64,000 bases of DNA from Dickeya dianthicola NCPPB 453 (GCF_000365305.1 NZ_CM001841.1:1414697-1478696), one strand, 5' to 3'; shown: positions 38,955-50,105, numbered from the stretch's first letter. A program made the numbers and translations. Notes: a model not told the origin generated them from the letters alone.

Positions 38955-40046
38955 TTAACTGCCCGGTTGACTGTGGATTTCATTGAAGAAGTAGTCTTTC
39001 CATGACCCGGCCTTGTTTTTCAGCACGCCAAGCTGGTGCAGTTTCTCGGCGTATACCGAGGTGCGTTGCGGCACGATGGTGAAATCCACCTCCGTATCCT
39101 CGACGATGCGTTTGACCAGCGGCAGCGGCAGGCGTGAATTTTCCGCCCGGATATAGGTTTCAGCGGCGGCGGCCTTGTTGGCGTTGATGATGTCGGCGGC
39201 GTCTTTTAACGCGTCGTAAAAGGCGCGGTAGGTTTTCGGGTTTTCATCATGGAATTTTTGGGTGGTGTAGAGCACGTTGAAGGTGCCCGGCCCGCCCAGC
39301 ACGTCATAGGAACTCAGGATCTTATGTACGTTCGGGTGTTCCAGCGCCTGATACTGGAACGGCGGGCTGGAAAAATGGGCGGTGATTTCCGAACCGCCGG
39401 CGATCAGCGCCGCGTTGGCGTCCGGGTGCGGCAGGCTGACGGTAATGTTATCGAAGCGTTTGTAGTCGCGGTCGCCGAACAGTTTGGCGGTTTCAATTTG
39501 CAGCGTGCGCGATTGGAAACCGACGCCGGCGGCCGGGGTGGCGATGCGATCGCGGTCGCTCAGGTCGCGCAGGGTTTTCACCGCCGGGTTATTGCTCAGC
39601 AGATAATTCGGCATGGAGCCCAGCGAGGCGATGGCGCGGACATTCTGTTTGCCCAGAGTGCGGTCCCACAGGGTCAGCATCGGCGGCACCCCGGCGGACG
39701 CCACGTCCAGCGCGCCGGACAGCAACGCCTCGTTGATGGCGGTGGCGCCGGATAGCGTTCGCCAGTCGACCTTGATATCCAGCCCTTGCTGTTTACCCTG
39801 TTTTTCAATCAGTTGCTGATCACGCACCACATCCAGAATCAGGTAGCCGATGCCGAACTGTTGGGCGATGCTGATGCTGCCTTCCGCCTGTGCCGCCAGC
39901 GGCGAGGCGCCCAGACCGAGTATCAGCGCCAGCAGCCAACTGTTTTTGACGTGGCAGGAAGCGGTATTCGGCCCGGTCGTCTTTTCCACCCGATTTATTT
40001 TTACGACCCGGTTTATTTCTGTGAATTGCATTTCCACTGGCGCCAT
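38955..40046 (-). CDS. ABC transporter substrate-binding protein, SsuA/TauA type
   Basis: Periplasmic solute-binding protein of 363 residues (NMT1/SsuA-like fold). A signal peptide is visible at about residues 34-54 (KNSWLLALILGLGASPLAAQ), but it is preceded by an unusually long N-region of some 33 residues. That region contains a six-residue repeat, INRVVK-INRVEK, encoded by an 18-bp duplication at 39981-40016. Mature-protein motifs include LSGATAINEALLSGALDVAS and ANAALIAGGSEITAHFSSPP. ATG 40046 is used; ATG 40031 is an alternative. It is the first gene of the operon and divergent from the Ldh2 dehydrogenase gene. Confidence 0.88.
   Translation of the reverse strand: MAPVEMQFTEINRVVKINRVEKTTGPNTASCHVKNSWLLALILGLGASPLAAQAEGSISIAQQFGIGYLILDVVRDQQLIEKQGKQQGLDIKVDWRTLSGATAINEALLSGALDVASAGVPPMLTLWDRTLGKQNVRAIASLGSMPNYLLSNNPAVKTLRDLSDRDRIATPAAGVGFQSRTLQIETAKLFGDRDYKRFDNITVSLPHPDANAALIAGGSEITAHFSSPPFQYQALEHPNVHKILSSYDVLGGPGTFNVLYTTQKFHDENPKTYRAFYDALKDAADIINANKAAAAETYIRAENSRLPLPLVKRIVEDTEVDFTIVPQRTSVYAEKLHQLGVLKNKAGSWKDYFFNEIHSQPGS
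39981..40016. repeat. 18-bp in-frame duplication in the binding-protein gene
   Basis: cttttccacccgatttat (39981-39998) is followed by ttttacgacccggtttat (39999-40016). On the minus strand they encode INRVEK and INRVVK in the N-region ahead of the signal peptide. Confidence 0.75.
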
Positions 40047-40318
40047 CGGTATCGTCTCACAGTTAATTATTTAATTTAGAAAAGTTGGTGGTCATTTTTC
40101 ATTTCTAACAAGATAATTTCCGTATGCTATTTTTATAATCCATGACGGCAAAGCTTATTTGGAAATAACTTATTAATATTCCGTTTATGGTTATTTCTGA
40201 TAACAGTAGTTGATATTCTGTTAAGCACTATTATTGCTATCGTTCCCCGCATTATTCACTTATCCCGGTTTCAGCGAGGATTATAGTAAAACCTTTCTGA
40301 TTTACGGGGACCCAGAAC
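40047..40318. promoter_or_regulatory. Divergent AT-rich promoter region of the putative sulfonate locus
   Basis: A 272-bp AT-rich gap separates the divergent transporter and dehydrogenase operons and must hold both promoters. A shared regulator such as Cbl or CysB is plausible given the gene content, but I could not define a binding site by eye. Confidence 0.45.
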
Positions 40319-41341
40319 ATGCCTGTCTTTTCTCATGATTATTTACGTCACTATTTGCGCGAACGCCTGACCGACGCGGAGGTGAATGCGGAGGTCGCCG
40401 GGCTGGTGGCGGATAATCTGGTGGAATCCAGCTTAAAAGGGCACGATTCCCACGGCGTCAGCATGTTGCCGCGTTATATCGCCGCCCTTCGTGAAGGCGG
40501 CCTGTCGCCGCATGCGCAGGCGGAAAAAACGCTCGATGCCGGGCCGATGATGGCGTTTTCCGGGCAGCATGGCTTCGGCCAGGTGGTGGCCCGGCAGGCG
40601 ATCGCGCAAGGCATTGAACGCGCGCAACAGCACGGCGTGGCGGTGCTCAGCCTGTCGGACGCGCACCACCTCGGGCGTATCGGCGCCTGGGCGGAGCAGG
40701 CGGCGCAAGCGGGGCTGGTGTCGTTGCATTTCGCCAATGTCTACACCCGCCCGATCGTCATGCCCTGGCAAGGGCAGCAACCGCGTTTCGGCACCAATCC
40801 GTTTTGCGCCGGGATCCCGGTGGCGGGCGGCTCACCGGTAATCCTCGATTTCGCCACCAGCGTGATTGCCGGCAACAAGGCGCGCATCGCCTGGAATGAA
40901 GGGCGGTCATTGCCGCCGGGGCAGATTGTCGACCATCAGGGCCAGCCTGCGGTGGAGCCGCGCTGGCTGATGGAAGAACCCTTCGGCGCGCTGCTGGCGT
41001 TTGGTCAGCATAAAGGTTCCGGGCTGGCGCTGGTGTGCTCGCTGCTTGGCGCGGCCCTGACCGGCGGGTCGACCGAGCGCACCGCCACCGGCCAGGGCAA
41101 GCAGATAATCAACAGCATGTTGTCGATACTGATCGACCCGGAACGGCTGGGCGGTGCGGCCAGTTACCAACAGGAGATTCCCGCATTGCTGGACTGGGTG
41201 CGCCAGTCGCGCCCCGATGGCGGCTTGTTGCTGCCCGGCGATCCGGAACAGCAGGCCTATCGGCAACGGTTGGCAAACGGTATTTTCGTCGACGACGCCA
41301 GTTGGCGGCAATTAACTGAGCTGGAGCGGCAAGTGGCCTGA
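40319..41341 (+). CDS. Ldh2-family (malate/L-lactate/sulfolactate-type) dehydrogenase
   Basis: NAD(P)-dependent 2-hydroxyacid dehydrogenase of 340 residues. This family includes malate, ureidoglycolate and (R)-sulfolactate dehydrogenases and E. coli YbiC. Signature segments are SLKGHDSHGVSMLPRYIAAL, SDAHHLGRIGAWAEQAA, PRFGTNPFCAGIP and FGQHKGSGLALVCSLLG. It is the first gene of an operon with a cysteate lyase-like enzyme and a racemase, opposite a sulfonate-type ABC transporter. The context makes sulfolactate or a related sulfonated hydroxyacid a reasonable guess at the substrate, but this is inference. Confidence 0.87.
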   Translation: MPVFSHDYLRHYLRERLTDAEVNAEVAGLVADNLVESSLKGHDSHGVSMLPRYIAALREGGLSPHAQAEKTLDAGPMMAFSGQHGFGQVVARQAIAQGIERAQQHGVAVLSLSDAHHLGRIGAWAEQAAQAGLVSLHFANVYTRPIVMPWQGQQPRFGTNPFCAGIPVAGGSPVILDFATSVIAGNKARIAWNEGRSLPPGQIVDHQGQPAVEPRWLMEEPFGALLAFGQHKGSGLALVCSLLGAALTGGSTERTATGQGKQIINSMLSILIDPERLGGAASYQQEIPALLDWVRQSRPDGGLLLPGDPEQQAYRQRLANGIFVDDASWRQLTELERQVA

Positions 41342-41515
41342 ATCGGTAGCCAGTCAGCGCGCCGCGATTATTTTTATCGCCCTGAATCGCCTGCGTGCCG
41401 CCTTATTTTATGGTGTGTTTTGCAACGTTTTTTTTATTATTTCCTCTGCCGATTGTCGTGGGGAAAATAAAAACCGACGGCTAAAACACATTGATTATTT
41501 TCCGAGGAGAAAAAT

Positions 41516-42529
41516 ATGCATCTCGCCCGTTTTCCCCGCCTGTCGCTGGGCCATTTCCCTACACCGCTGGAGCCGCTGCCGCGCTTATCGGCGTATCTCG
41601 GCGGCCCGACGATTTATATCAAACGTGACGACGCCACCGGGCTGGCGACCGGCGGCAATAAAACCCGCAAGCTGGAATTTCTGTTGGCGGAAGCCTTGCA
41701 GCAGGATGCCGATGTGATTATTACTCAGGGCGCCACCCAGTCTAACCATGTGCGTCAGACCATTGCCGGCGCCGCCCGGCTGGGATTGAAAACCCAGGTA
41801 CTGCTGGAAAAACGGGTTGACGATTACGGTGTCGACTACCAGCGTTCCGGCAATGTGCTGCTGGACAAACTGCTGGGCGGCGACATTGTCGGGCATCTGT
41901 CGGCTGGCACCGATATGCAGCAGGCGATGGAGGCGCTGGCGATCACGTTGCGCGAACAGGGCCACCGACCTTACGTGATCCCCGGCGGCGGCTCCAGCCC
42001 GACCGGTGCGCTGGGGTATGTCGCCTGCGCAGAAGAGCTGCTGTATCAATCCAGTCAGCAGCGGCTGCGCATCGACCATATCGTACACGCCACCGGCAGC
42101 ACCGGCACTCAGGCGGGGCTGGTGGCCGGGCTGGTCGCCAGCCACAGCGGCATTCCGGTGCTGGGCATCAGCGTACGCGCGCCGCAGGCGAAGCAGGAAG
42201 AGAACGTGTGGCAACTGGCGCAGCGCACCTGGCAGAAGCTGGGGCTGGTGGGCGAGGTGCCGCGTGAGGCGGTTCAGGTTAACAGCGACTATGTCGGGCA
42301 AGGGTACGGCATTCCCACCGCCGGCACGCTGGAAGCCTTGAAGCTGGCGGCGCAGCTGGAAGGGATTTTGCTGGACCCGGTCTATTCCGGCAAGGCGTTG
42401 GCCGGGTTGATCGACTTGGTACGCAAAGGGCAGTTCGGCAAGGACGACAATGTGTTGTTCATTCATACCGGCGGCGCGGCCGGGTTGTTTGGTTACCGCC
42501 AACTGTTCGAACAGCAGGAAGGTTGGTAA
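41516..42529 (+). CDS. D-cysteine desulfhydrase/L-cysteate sulfo-lyase family PLP enzyme
   Basis: Fold-type II PLP enzyme of 337 residues in the ACC deaminase/D-cysteine desulfhydrase family. The PLP lysine motif is [15 protein letters not shown], followed by [27 protein letters not shown] and [15 protein letters not shown]. By memory these match L-cysteate sulfo-lyase (CuyA) more closely than E. coli DcyD, which has TPMAMGGNKLRKLEFL and ASGSAGTHAGL. CuyA converts L-cysteate to pyruvate, sulfite and ammonia; DcyD converts D-cysteine to pyruvate, sulfide and ammonia. GAGGAG precedes the ATG. Its stop overlaps the racemase start (TAATG). I favour a cysteate lyase, with dcyD as the conservative label. 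Confidence 0.82.
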   Translation: MHLARFPRLSLGHFPTPLEPLPRLSAYLGGPTIYIKRDDATGLATGGNKTRKLEFLLAEALQQDADVIITQGATQSNHVRQTIAGAARLGLKTQVLLEKRVDDYGVDYQRSGNVLLDKLLGGDIVGHLSAGTDMQQAMEALAITLREQGHRPYVIPGGGSSPTGALGYVACAEELLYQSSQQRLRIDHIVHATGSTGTQAGLVAGLVASHSGIPVLGISVRAPQAKQEENVWQLAQRTWQKLGLVGEVPREAVQVNSDYVGQGYGIPTAGTLEALKLAAQLEGILLDPVYSGKALAGLIDLVRKGQFGKDDNVLFIHTGGAAGLFGYRQLFEQQEGW

Positions 42530-43257
42530 TGCCGTCGCCGGCGCGTTTTCTGGTCGGGGTGCTGGGCGGCATGGGGCCGCTTGCCACCGTTGACCTGTTG
42601 CAGAAGATCATCGCCGCCACGCCTGCCGAGCACGACCAGCAACATGTACCGGTCGCGGTGTGGAATGTGCCGCAGATTCCGGATCGCCAGCGGGCGCTGG
42701 CCGGCATTGGCGCTTCGCCGTTGCCGGCGTTGCTGGATGGCGTTGAACGCCTCAACCGGCTGGATATCAGCCACCTGATTATTCCCTGCAATACCGCGCA
42801 TCACTGGTTTGACGAATTGCAATCGGCCAGCCTTGCGCCAGTGCTGCACATCGCCGATGTTACGCTGGCGCAGGTGAGTACTGTGCTGAACGGCGTTCCG
42901 GCGCCACGGGTGGGGGTGATTGCCACTCACGGCACGCTGGCGGCGGGGTGGTATCAGCAGCGGCTGGCGGCGCTGGATATCGAGACGGTGCTACCCGATG
43001 AGCAGGAGATGGATAACCTGTTTGTGCCGGGCTGTTACGCCGTCAAGCGCGGCGAGGTGACGGCCGGCGGGCAACTGTTCGGGCAACTGGCCGCAAGGCT
43101 GGCTGCACGCGGCGCCACCCATCTGATTCTGGCCTGCACCGAAGTGGCGCCTGGGCTGGCGGCAACACAGTCACGCTGGCTGGCGCGCAGTATCGACAGT
43201 ACCGAGGCGTTGGCCCGGTACTGCGTCGCGCGGTGGCGGGAGCAGGCAGAGCGGTAA
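42529..43257 (+). CDS. Aspartate/glutamate racemase family protein (second copy)
   Basis: Racemase of 242 residues with LVGVLGGMGPLATVDLLQKI at the N-terminus and catalytic cysteines in IIPCNTAHHWFDEL and ILACTEVAPGL. It is translationally coupled to the PLP enzyme upstream through a TAATG overlap, so it probably acts on the same or a related amino acid, for example interconverting cysteate or cysteine enantiomers. It is a paralogue of the gene at 4676-5434, which has a different context. Confidence 0.86.
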   Translation: MPSPARFLVGVLGGMGPLATVDLLQKIIAATPAEHDQQHVPVAVWNVPQIPDRQRALAGIGASPLPALLDGVERLNRLDISHLIIPCNTAHHWFDELQSASLAPVLHIADVTLAQVSTVLNGVPAPRVGVIATHGTLAAGWYQQRLAALDIETVLPDEQEMDNLFVPGCYAVKRGEVTAGGQLFGQLAARLAARGATHLILACTEVAPGLAATQSRWLARSIDSTEALARYCVARWREQAER

Positions 43258-43259
43258 CG

Positions 43260-43296
43260 AAAAACCGCCCGACGGCTGGGACCGAATGGGCGGTTG
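43260..43296 (-). terminator. Terminator of dcuB
   Basis: AACCGCCC (43263-43270) pairs with GGGCGGTT (43288-43295); on the minus strand the stem runs into a short T-run. It lies between the convergent racemase and dcuB genes. Confidence 0.65.
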
Positions 43297-43344
43297 GGGG
43301 AATAAACGGTGCTGCGCCGACGTGCTCCGGCGCAGCGGGATAAC

Positions 43345-44685
43345 TCAGTAATACCCGTACATGGCGGCGAACACCCAGCCGAATACGCAGGAGGTGCTGA
43401 CGCCAATCAGGCCCGGCAGGATGAAACTGTGGTTAATCACAAACCGGCCGATGTGGGTGGTACCGGAGCGGTCGAACTGGATGGCGGCCAGATCGCTGGG
43501 GTAGGTCGGCAGAATATAGTAACCGTAGCAGGCCGGCGCGGATGCCACGATGTACGCCGGGTCAACGCCTATCGCCAGCGCTACCGGCACAATGGCGGCC
43601 AGCGCGGCGGCCTGCGAGTTCACGAACTTGGACACCAGCAGCAGGATCAGCGCATACGCCCACGGGTACTCTTTCACCAGCGTGCCCAGCGTTTCCTTGA
43701 TTTGCGTCAGGTGCGCGCCGAACATGGTTTCCGCCATCCAGGCGATGCCGTACACCGCCACAATCGCGATCATCCCGGAACGGAAGACCTCATTTTTTGA
43801 AATCGACCCCGGATTGGTTTTGGTGGCGATGATGATGATGGCGCCGGACAGCAGCATGAACATCTGAATCACCAGCACCATCGACAGCGGCTTGCCGCCG
43901 AAGGACGGACGCAGGCTTTCCACCGCGCCCAGCAGCGCTACCGCGGCGATGGTGGCGAGGAAGATCCACATGGCGACCCAGTTGCTGTGCGGCAGTTTGC
44001 GGTCCAGCAGGGTGGCGGTGTCGCCGTAGACGTACTCGCGGTTTTCCGGTACGGAAATGAATTTCTGGAATTCCGGGTCTTTATCCAGATCTTTACCCCT
44101 GAACCAACTGAAAATCCCGATAGCCAGAATACCCAACAGGGTGGAGGGAACCGTGATTGCCAGTAAGTCCAGGAATTCAAGATGTTTGCCGTGGAAGGTG
44201 AATTTGCCGAGCATGGCGACCAGCGACACCACCGCCACCGAAACCGGGCTGGCGATAATCCCCATCTGCGCGCCGATCGAACTGGCGGCCATCGGCCGTT
44301 CCGGACGGATGTTGTTCTTGATGGCGACGTCGTAAATAATCGGCAGAATGGTATACACCACATGGCCGGTGCCGCACAGCATGGTCAAGATGCAGGTGAC
44401 GAACGGCGCAATGACCGACACATATTTCGGGTTGCGCCGCAGCATTTTTTCCGCCACCTGCAGCATCACATCCAGCCCGCCGGAGGCTTGCAGCGTGGCG
44501 GAGGCGGCGACCACGGAGATGATGACCAGCATCACGTCCACCGGCGGTTTCCCAGGTTCTAGTTTAAAAATGAAAACCAGAATGACGAGCCCGATACCCC
44601 CTAATAGTCCGAGCGCGATACCACCTTTTCGCGCACCGTAAAACAGGCAGATCAGGACTATGATAAGTTGAATGATAAAGTCCAT
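43345..44685 (-). CDS. dcuB: Anaerobic C4-dicarboxylate antiporter DcuB
   Basis: Inner-membrane fumarate/succinate antiporter of 446 residues, exactly the length of E. coli DcuB and nearly identical across long stretches ([80 protein letters not shown]). It supports anaerobic fumarate respiration. E. coli dcuB is controlled by FNR and DcuSR; a possible FNR half-match lies about 95 bp upstream. fumB, often next to dcuB, is not here. Confidence 0.95.
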   Translation of the reverse strand: MDFIIQLIIVLICLFYGARKGGIALGLLGGIGLVILVFIFKLEPGKPPVDVMLVIISVVAASATLQASGGLDVMLQVAEKMLRRNPKYVSVIAPFVTCILTMLCGTGHVVYTILPIIYDVAIKNNIRPERPMAASSIGAQMGIIASPVSVAVVSLVAMLGKFTFHGKHLEFLDLLAITVPSTLLGILAIGIFSWFRGKDLDKDPEFQKFISVPENREYVYGDTATLLDRKLPHSNWVAMWIFLATIAAVALLGAVESLRPSFGGKPLSMVLVIQMFMLLSGAIIIIATKTNPGSISKNEVFRSGMIAIVAVYGIAWMAETMFGAHLTQIKETLGTLVKEYPWAYALILLLVSKFVNSQAAALAAIVPVALAIGVDPAYIVASAPACYGYYILPTYPSDLAAIQFDRSGTTHIGRFVINHSFILPGLIGVSTSCVFGWVFAAMYGYY

Positions 44686-45329
44686 AGATTCCCCATTGCT
44701 CAGAATGACGAGTTAATTAATTGAGATTGGATTACTGTCGTCACGAGTACTATAGAGATTATTCCGTCTGTTTTTTCTTGATCTAAATCTATTATCCCCA
44801 CTGTTTCTTTCCGTGATGATGAATTAACGGGAGGCGCGGCAAGAATAAAAAATGTCTGATTTTTTTAGTTTATTAATCATAAGATTAATTTTATTACTCT
44901 TAATAAAGATAAGTTGTCGTAAGTTTGTTTCATAGGTTTTATTGTTGCAGCGTTTTGTTTTAATAAGTGTTTTTCTTTTGTTGTGGTGGTGTTTTCTTAT
45001 GGTTGTATTTTTGCCCCACTAGCGTGAAACGTACGAAATCGAACGCTGTTTTAAATATGAATCAATGATGGGTAATTATATCAAGTTATTGATTTTTTTT
45101 GTTTTTTTATAAATTTAATTCTATGTTGTCGCCCCGTTTTTTAATGTCAACCGAGTGTGGAGATGGCCGGGAATAAATGATAATAATTCCTGGGTGCTCT
45201 GCGTGTGTTATTTTATAAATCTACCGCTGGCATCACATTATTTCATTTATGAGGAAAATGAATATGACGGAGCGCGCTTAATAGTTTGTCTGGTTATTCA
45301 AATAAAACAGCCACCACATTTTTTTTCTA

Positions 45330-45370
45330 TTCGGTTGCGTTACGCATCATTTCGGTTGCATTACGCATCA
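45330..45370. repeat. Two-copy repeat with 21-bp period
   Basis: ttcggttgcgttacgcatca at 45330 and ttcggttgcattacgcatca at 45351 differ at one base. Intergenic, upstream of patD. Confidence 0.88.
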
Positions 45371-45501
45371 TTGCCGGGGGCAGCCGAAAGCCCGCCGATA
45401 CGGACATAACGGGCGAATGCTCATTCCTGGGCTTAGGCTCAGCTACGCTTGAAAGCGGGTGAGTGTGGTTTTTCACCGGCGAGCGCGCCGTCGCCGTGAA
45501 G

Positions 45502-45518
45502 ATGGCAGGTATTTTGCA
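45502..45518 (+). promoter_or_regulatory. Sigma-54 promoter of patD
   Basis: ATGGCAGGTATTTTGCA has GG (45504-45505) and GC (45516-45517) exactly 10 nt apart, with near-consensus TGGCAG and TTGCA elements. It is about 90 bp upstream of the patD start. Nitrogen-regulated (NtrC) control of putrescine catabolism is known in enterobacteria, so this fits. Confidence 0.72.
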
Positions 45519-45558
45519 CAGGTCTTTTGCAGAGGTGTTTCACAGAGGTGTTTCGCAA
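45512..45558. repeat. 13-bp tandem repeats at the patD transcription start
   Basis: Units ttttgcacaggtc (45512), ttttgcagaggtg (45525), tttcacagaggtg (45538) and a partial tttcgcaa (45551) run head to tail. The first unit contains the -12 element of the sigma-54 promoter. Confidence 0.8.
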
Positions 45559-45606
45559 TACAACTGCTATAGGTACGTCTACAGCTATCGCTTCGAGGGA
45601 CAGGGT

Positions 45607-47043
45607 ATGCACGACAATTTACTGACTGACATGTTGATTGACGGAAAACGGGTGTCGGGCAAAGGGGCGCCTTACACGGTATACAACCCGGCGACCGGCG
45701 AAGCCATCGCCGCTATTGCGCAGGCGGACCTGGCGCAGGTGGATGCCGCGGTGATGGCAGCGGATGCCGCCTTCGCTCATTGGGGGCAGACCACGCCGAA
45801 AACGCGCGCCGCGCTGTTGCTGAAACTGGCGGACCTGATCGAGGTACACGGCGAGACGTTGGCCCGGCTGGAGTCGCTAAACTGCGGCAAACCCTATCAC
45901 GCGGCGCTGAATGATGAAATTCCGGCGGTGGCGGACGTGTTCCGCTTCTTCGCCGGGGCGGCGCGCTGCCTGAACGGTTCGGCGGCGGGCGAGTATCTGG
46001 AAGGGCATACCTCGATGATTCGCCGCGATCCGGTCGGCGTCGTCGCTTCTATCGCCCCCTGGAATTACCCGCTGATGATGGCGGCGTGGAAGCTGGCCCC
46101 GGCGCTGGCGGCGGGCAACTGCGCGGTGCTGAAGCCGGCGGAGCAGACGCCGCTGACGACGCTGTATCTGGCCAGCCTGCTGGCCGACCTGTTCCCGCCG
46201 GGCGTGGTCAATATTCTGTTTGGGCAGGGACGAGAAATCGGCGATGCGCTGACTGGCCACGAGCGGGTGCGCATGGTATCGCTGACCGGTTCGATCGCCA
46301 CCGGTTCGCATATCATCGGCCATGCGGCGACCAGCGTGAAACGCACCCACATGGAGCTGGGCGGCAAGGCGCCGGTGATTGTGTTTGACGATGCCGACCT
46401 GGATCAGGTGGTGGATGGTATTCGCAGTTTCGGTTTCTACAATGCCGGGCAGGATTGCACCGCTGCCTGCCGTCTGTACGTACAACGCCCTGTTTATGAC
46501 CAACTGGTGGAAAAACTGGGCCGGGCGGTTGCTACCCTAAAAATCGGCATGCCCGACGACCCGACTACAGAACTAGGGCCGTTGATCACGGCGGAGCAAC
46601 TGGAACGGGTGGCCGGTTTTGTCGAGCGCGCCTGCGCACAATCGCATATCCGGCTGATCACCGGCGGGGAGCGGGTGGCCGGCGGCGGTTACTATTTTCA
46701 ACCCACGGTACTGGCGGATGCCAGGCAGGAGGACGAAATCGTCCAGCGGGAAGTGTTTGGCCCGGTTATCTCCATCACGCCGTTTGACGACGAAGCGCAG
46801 GTGGTGGCGTGGGCTAACGACTCGCGCTACGGGCTGGCGTCTTCGGTATGGACGCGAGATATCGGCCGCGCGCACCGCGTCGCCGCCTGTCTGGAATACG
46901 GCTGCACCTGGGTCAATACCCACTTTATGCTGGTGAGCGAGATGCCGCACGGCGGTCAGAAGCTGTCCGGCTACGGCAAGGATATGTCTGTCTACGGTCT
47001 GGAGGATTACACCGTAGTGCGGCACGTCATGATCCGACATTGA
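45607..47043 (+). CDS. patD: Gamma-aminobutyraldehyde dehydrogenase
   Basis: NAD-dependent aldehyde dehydrogenase of 478 residues converting gamma-aminobutyraldehyde to GABA in the putrescine transaminase pathway. It is highly similar to E. coli PatD throughout ([60 protein letters not shown]). The catalytic Glu is in [11 protein letters not shown] and the nucleophile Cys in [14 protein letters not shown] 45607 aligns with the family; the frame is open 48 codons further upstream without homology. A 19-bp duplication (47025-47062) repeats its last codons and stop. patA follows. Confidence 0.94.
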   Translation: MHDNLLTDMLIDGKRVSGKGAPYTVYNPATGEAIAAIAQADLAQVDAAVMAADAAFAHWGQTTPKTRAALLLKLADLIEVHGETLARLESLNCGKPYHAALNDEIPAVADVFRFFAGAARCLNGSAAGEYLEGHTSMIRRDPVGVVASIAPWNYPLMMAAWKLAPALAAGNCAVLKPAEQTPLTTLYLASLLADLFPPGVVNILFGQGREIGDALTGHERVRMVSLTGSIATGSHIIGHAATSVKRTHMELGGKAPVIVFDDADLDQVVDGIRSFGFYNAGQDCTAACRLYVQRPVYDQLVEKLGRAVATLKIGMPDDPTTELGPLITAEQLERVAGFVERACAQSHIRLITGGERVAGGGYYFQPTVLADARQEDEIVQREVFGPVISITPFDDEAQVVAWANDSRYGLASSVWTRDIGRAHRVAACLEYGCTWVNTHFMLVSEMPHGGQKLSGYGKDMSVYGLEDYTVVRHVMIRH

Positions 47044-47062
47044 CGTCATGATCCGACATTGA
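47025..47062. repeat. Perfect 19-bp tandem duplication at the patD 3' end
   Basis: cgtcatgatccgacattga occurs at 47025-47043 and again at 47044-47062. The first copy encodes the final residues VMIRH and the stop codon; the second is a non-coding echo immediately after it. Confidence 0.97.
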
Positions 47063-47305
47063 CGGCATGGGCGAACGTGGGCCGGTGGTGAAAAAATGCC
47101 CGATATCGGGGCGGATTGCACAGTAGTAGTGCGTTCGCCTTGTTTTTTGAGCATTTTTTGCCTTTTATTAGGCGGCTAATGGCAGGGGGTGATACGGAAT
47201 ATATTATTTTGGTTATAAAGTGTTGCAAAAATAGACAGTGACAGAAGGAAATCGTGATTTCCAAATTGGGTGGGCAAGTGGTGCGTTATATGCATTACTT
47301 AAATT

Positions 47306-48760
<1,455 letters not shown>

Positions 48761-48805
48761 ACACCCACCCAGATGCGTTCAGCCCGGTGCTGAGCCGATA
48801 CGTAA

Positions 48806-48837
48806 AGCCAGTCTGATTATTCGACTGGCTTTTTTTT
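48806..48837 (+). terminator. Intrinsic terminator of patA
   Basis: AGCCAGTC (48806-48813) pairs with GACTGGCT (48823-48830), followed by eight T. Strong rho-independent terminator. Confidence 0.92.
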
Positions 48838-49346
48838 GTTGTTTTTTAGTTCGGGAGGATTCGAAGATTTCGTTCAGTCATCAAAAAATTTTCGCCAGGC
48901 ATTATAGCAATAAAATGAATAAATATTCAATTATCATTAGGGGGATATGTTCAATAACAGTAATTATCTAAAGGTATTACTTGTTTTAATTTAAAGGTTT
49001 ATTATTAAATAAAATGGTTAAATATCATTGTTTTAATGTTGTTTTTTGAGATATTAATTTTAGTTATGTCAATATCGAGTTGACACTCATGTTATGAGGG
49101 TTTATTTTTTTATTCATTTTTTATGGTTTTATATTCATTTTTAAAACGGTGGCCTTCATGGGAGTCGTGGTTCACAGAAACTGTTGTTGCGTGATGTTGC
49201 CCTCACCGCGTTTTCACACTTGGCATATACAGCCCAAATAATTTGCGTGGCACTGACCATTGGTGAGATGAGTAAGAAAGCCGACGTACCCTGCAACTTA
49301 AGATATGGCGGGTATACGCAATATCTTTACTGATTATTGGATAATC
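48838..49346. other. AT-rich intergenic region upstream of the LysE-family gene
   Basis: About 500 bp, very AT-rich, with no supported gene. The segment catatacagcccaaataatt (49224 onward) is similar in inverse orientation to the extragenic sequence after 50110 (aattattttgggtata), suggesting a dispersed repeat. Confidence 0.45.
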
Positions 49347-49991
49347 ATGGAACAAACTAGTTTAATTGCTTTTGCATTTGCCGCTTTACTGTTAAATCTT
49401 AGCCCCGGCCCCTCTTTACTCTTTGTGAGTGCCCGGGGTATCAGTGAGGGGAAAGCAGCCGGAGCTGTCTCTGCTCTGGGCCTGGCCTCTGGAAGTTCTA
49501 TTCATGCGCTCTTGGCCGGTTTGGGGATTACAGCCATTGTTGCTAAAAGTGCCTTTGTTGCCAATGCGGTCGCGTTGGTTGGCGGTGTGTATATTCTCTA
49601 TCTGGGATATGAATCTCTCAAAGCAGCGCAAGATGAGGGGGAAAGCCGAAGTGCAGAAATGGCTGCAACGAAAAAGAATAACCTCCTGAAACTTTATCTA
49701 CAGGCGGTATCGGTGGAGTTTCTTAATCCTAAGACGATTCTTTTTTATCTTTCAATATTGCCTGGCCTGATTTTGACTGGCGGGTATACGCCTGTTCAGG
49801 CGCTTCTCGTCTCGCTTATCGTGCCGGCAACGGCATTACCTATTGATATGACCGCAGGATTGACAGGGGGAATGTTAGCCCGTGTATCGCAAAATAACCG
49901 GACAATGACTGTTGTTCTTAATTATGTGTCAGGGGCAGCGCTCGTGTTTATTGGTATTATTCTTCTGTATAAAAACTTCATGGCTGGTTGA
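49347..49991 (+). CDS. LysE/RhtB family amino-acid exporter
   Basis: Inner-membrane protein of 214 residues with the family's N-terminal LNLSPGPSLLFVSARGISEG motif and five to six hydrophobic helices (LGLASGSSIHALLAGLGITA, EFLNPKTILFYLSILPGL). Such proteins export amino acids such as homoserine, threonine or lysine. The start at 49347 matches the family; the longer frame has no homology. It stands alone, in an AT-rich neighbourhood. Substrate is unknown. Confidence 0.88.
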   Translation: MEQTSLIAFAFAALLLNLSPGPSLLFVSARGISEGKAAGAVSALGLASGSSIHALLAGLGITAIVAKSAFVANAVALVGGVYILYLGYESLKAAQDEGESRSAEMAATKKNNLLKLYLQAVSVEFLNPKTILFYLSILPGLILTGGYTPVQALLVSLIVPATALPIDMTAGLTGGMLARVSQNNRTMTVVLNYVSGAALVFIGIILLYKNFMAG

Positions 49992-50043
49992 TATGTATTT
50001 CTCAAGCTTACCTGAGTAAGCTCATCGGAATTCACTCTCTTGC

Positions 50044-50077
50044 CGCGTTACAAGGCTCATACGAGCCTTGTAACGCG
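50044..50077. repeat. Perfect 15-bp inverted repeat
   Basis: CGCGTTACAAGGCTC (50044-50058) and GAGCCTTGTAACGCG (50063-50077) flank a 4-nt loop. There is no T-run, so this looks more like a repetitive extragenic palindrome than a terminator. Confidence 0.85.
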
Positions 50078-50087
50078 TTGCGTTGTT

Positions 50088-50105
50088 CAACACGCTCGCG
50101 TGTTG
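50088..50105. repeat. 7-bp inverted repeat next to the larger palindrome
   Basis: CAACACG and CGTGTTG flank ctcg. It lies 10 bp after the larger palindrome, so the two probably belong to one element. Confidence 0.65.

Larger units (their letters stand above)
44686..45606. other. Long AT-rich intergenic region between dcuB and patD
   Basis: About 920 bp without a supported gene. Near dcuB, TTGATctaaATCTA (44778-44791) matches 8 of 10 positions of an FNR box. Further right lie a two-copy 21-bp-period repeat (45330-45370) and, at 45502-45518, a sigma-54 promoter for patD followed by 13-bp repeats. Short open frames in the region lack recognisable domains. Confidence 0.55.

Noticed and set aside
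47200-47262. A sigma-54 promoter upstream of patA (TTGG...TTGC)
   Set aside because: GG and GC are 12 nt apart rather than the required 10.
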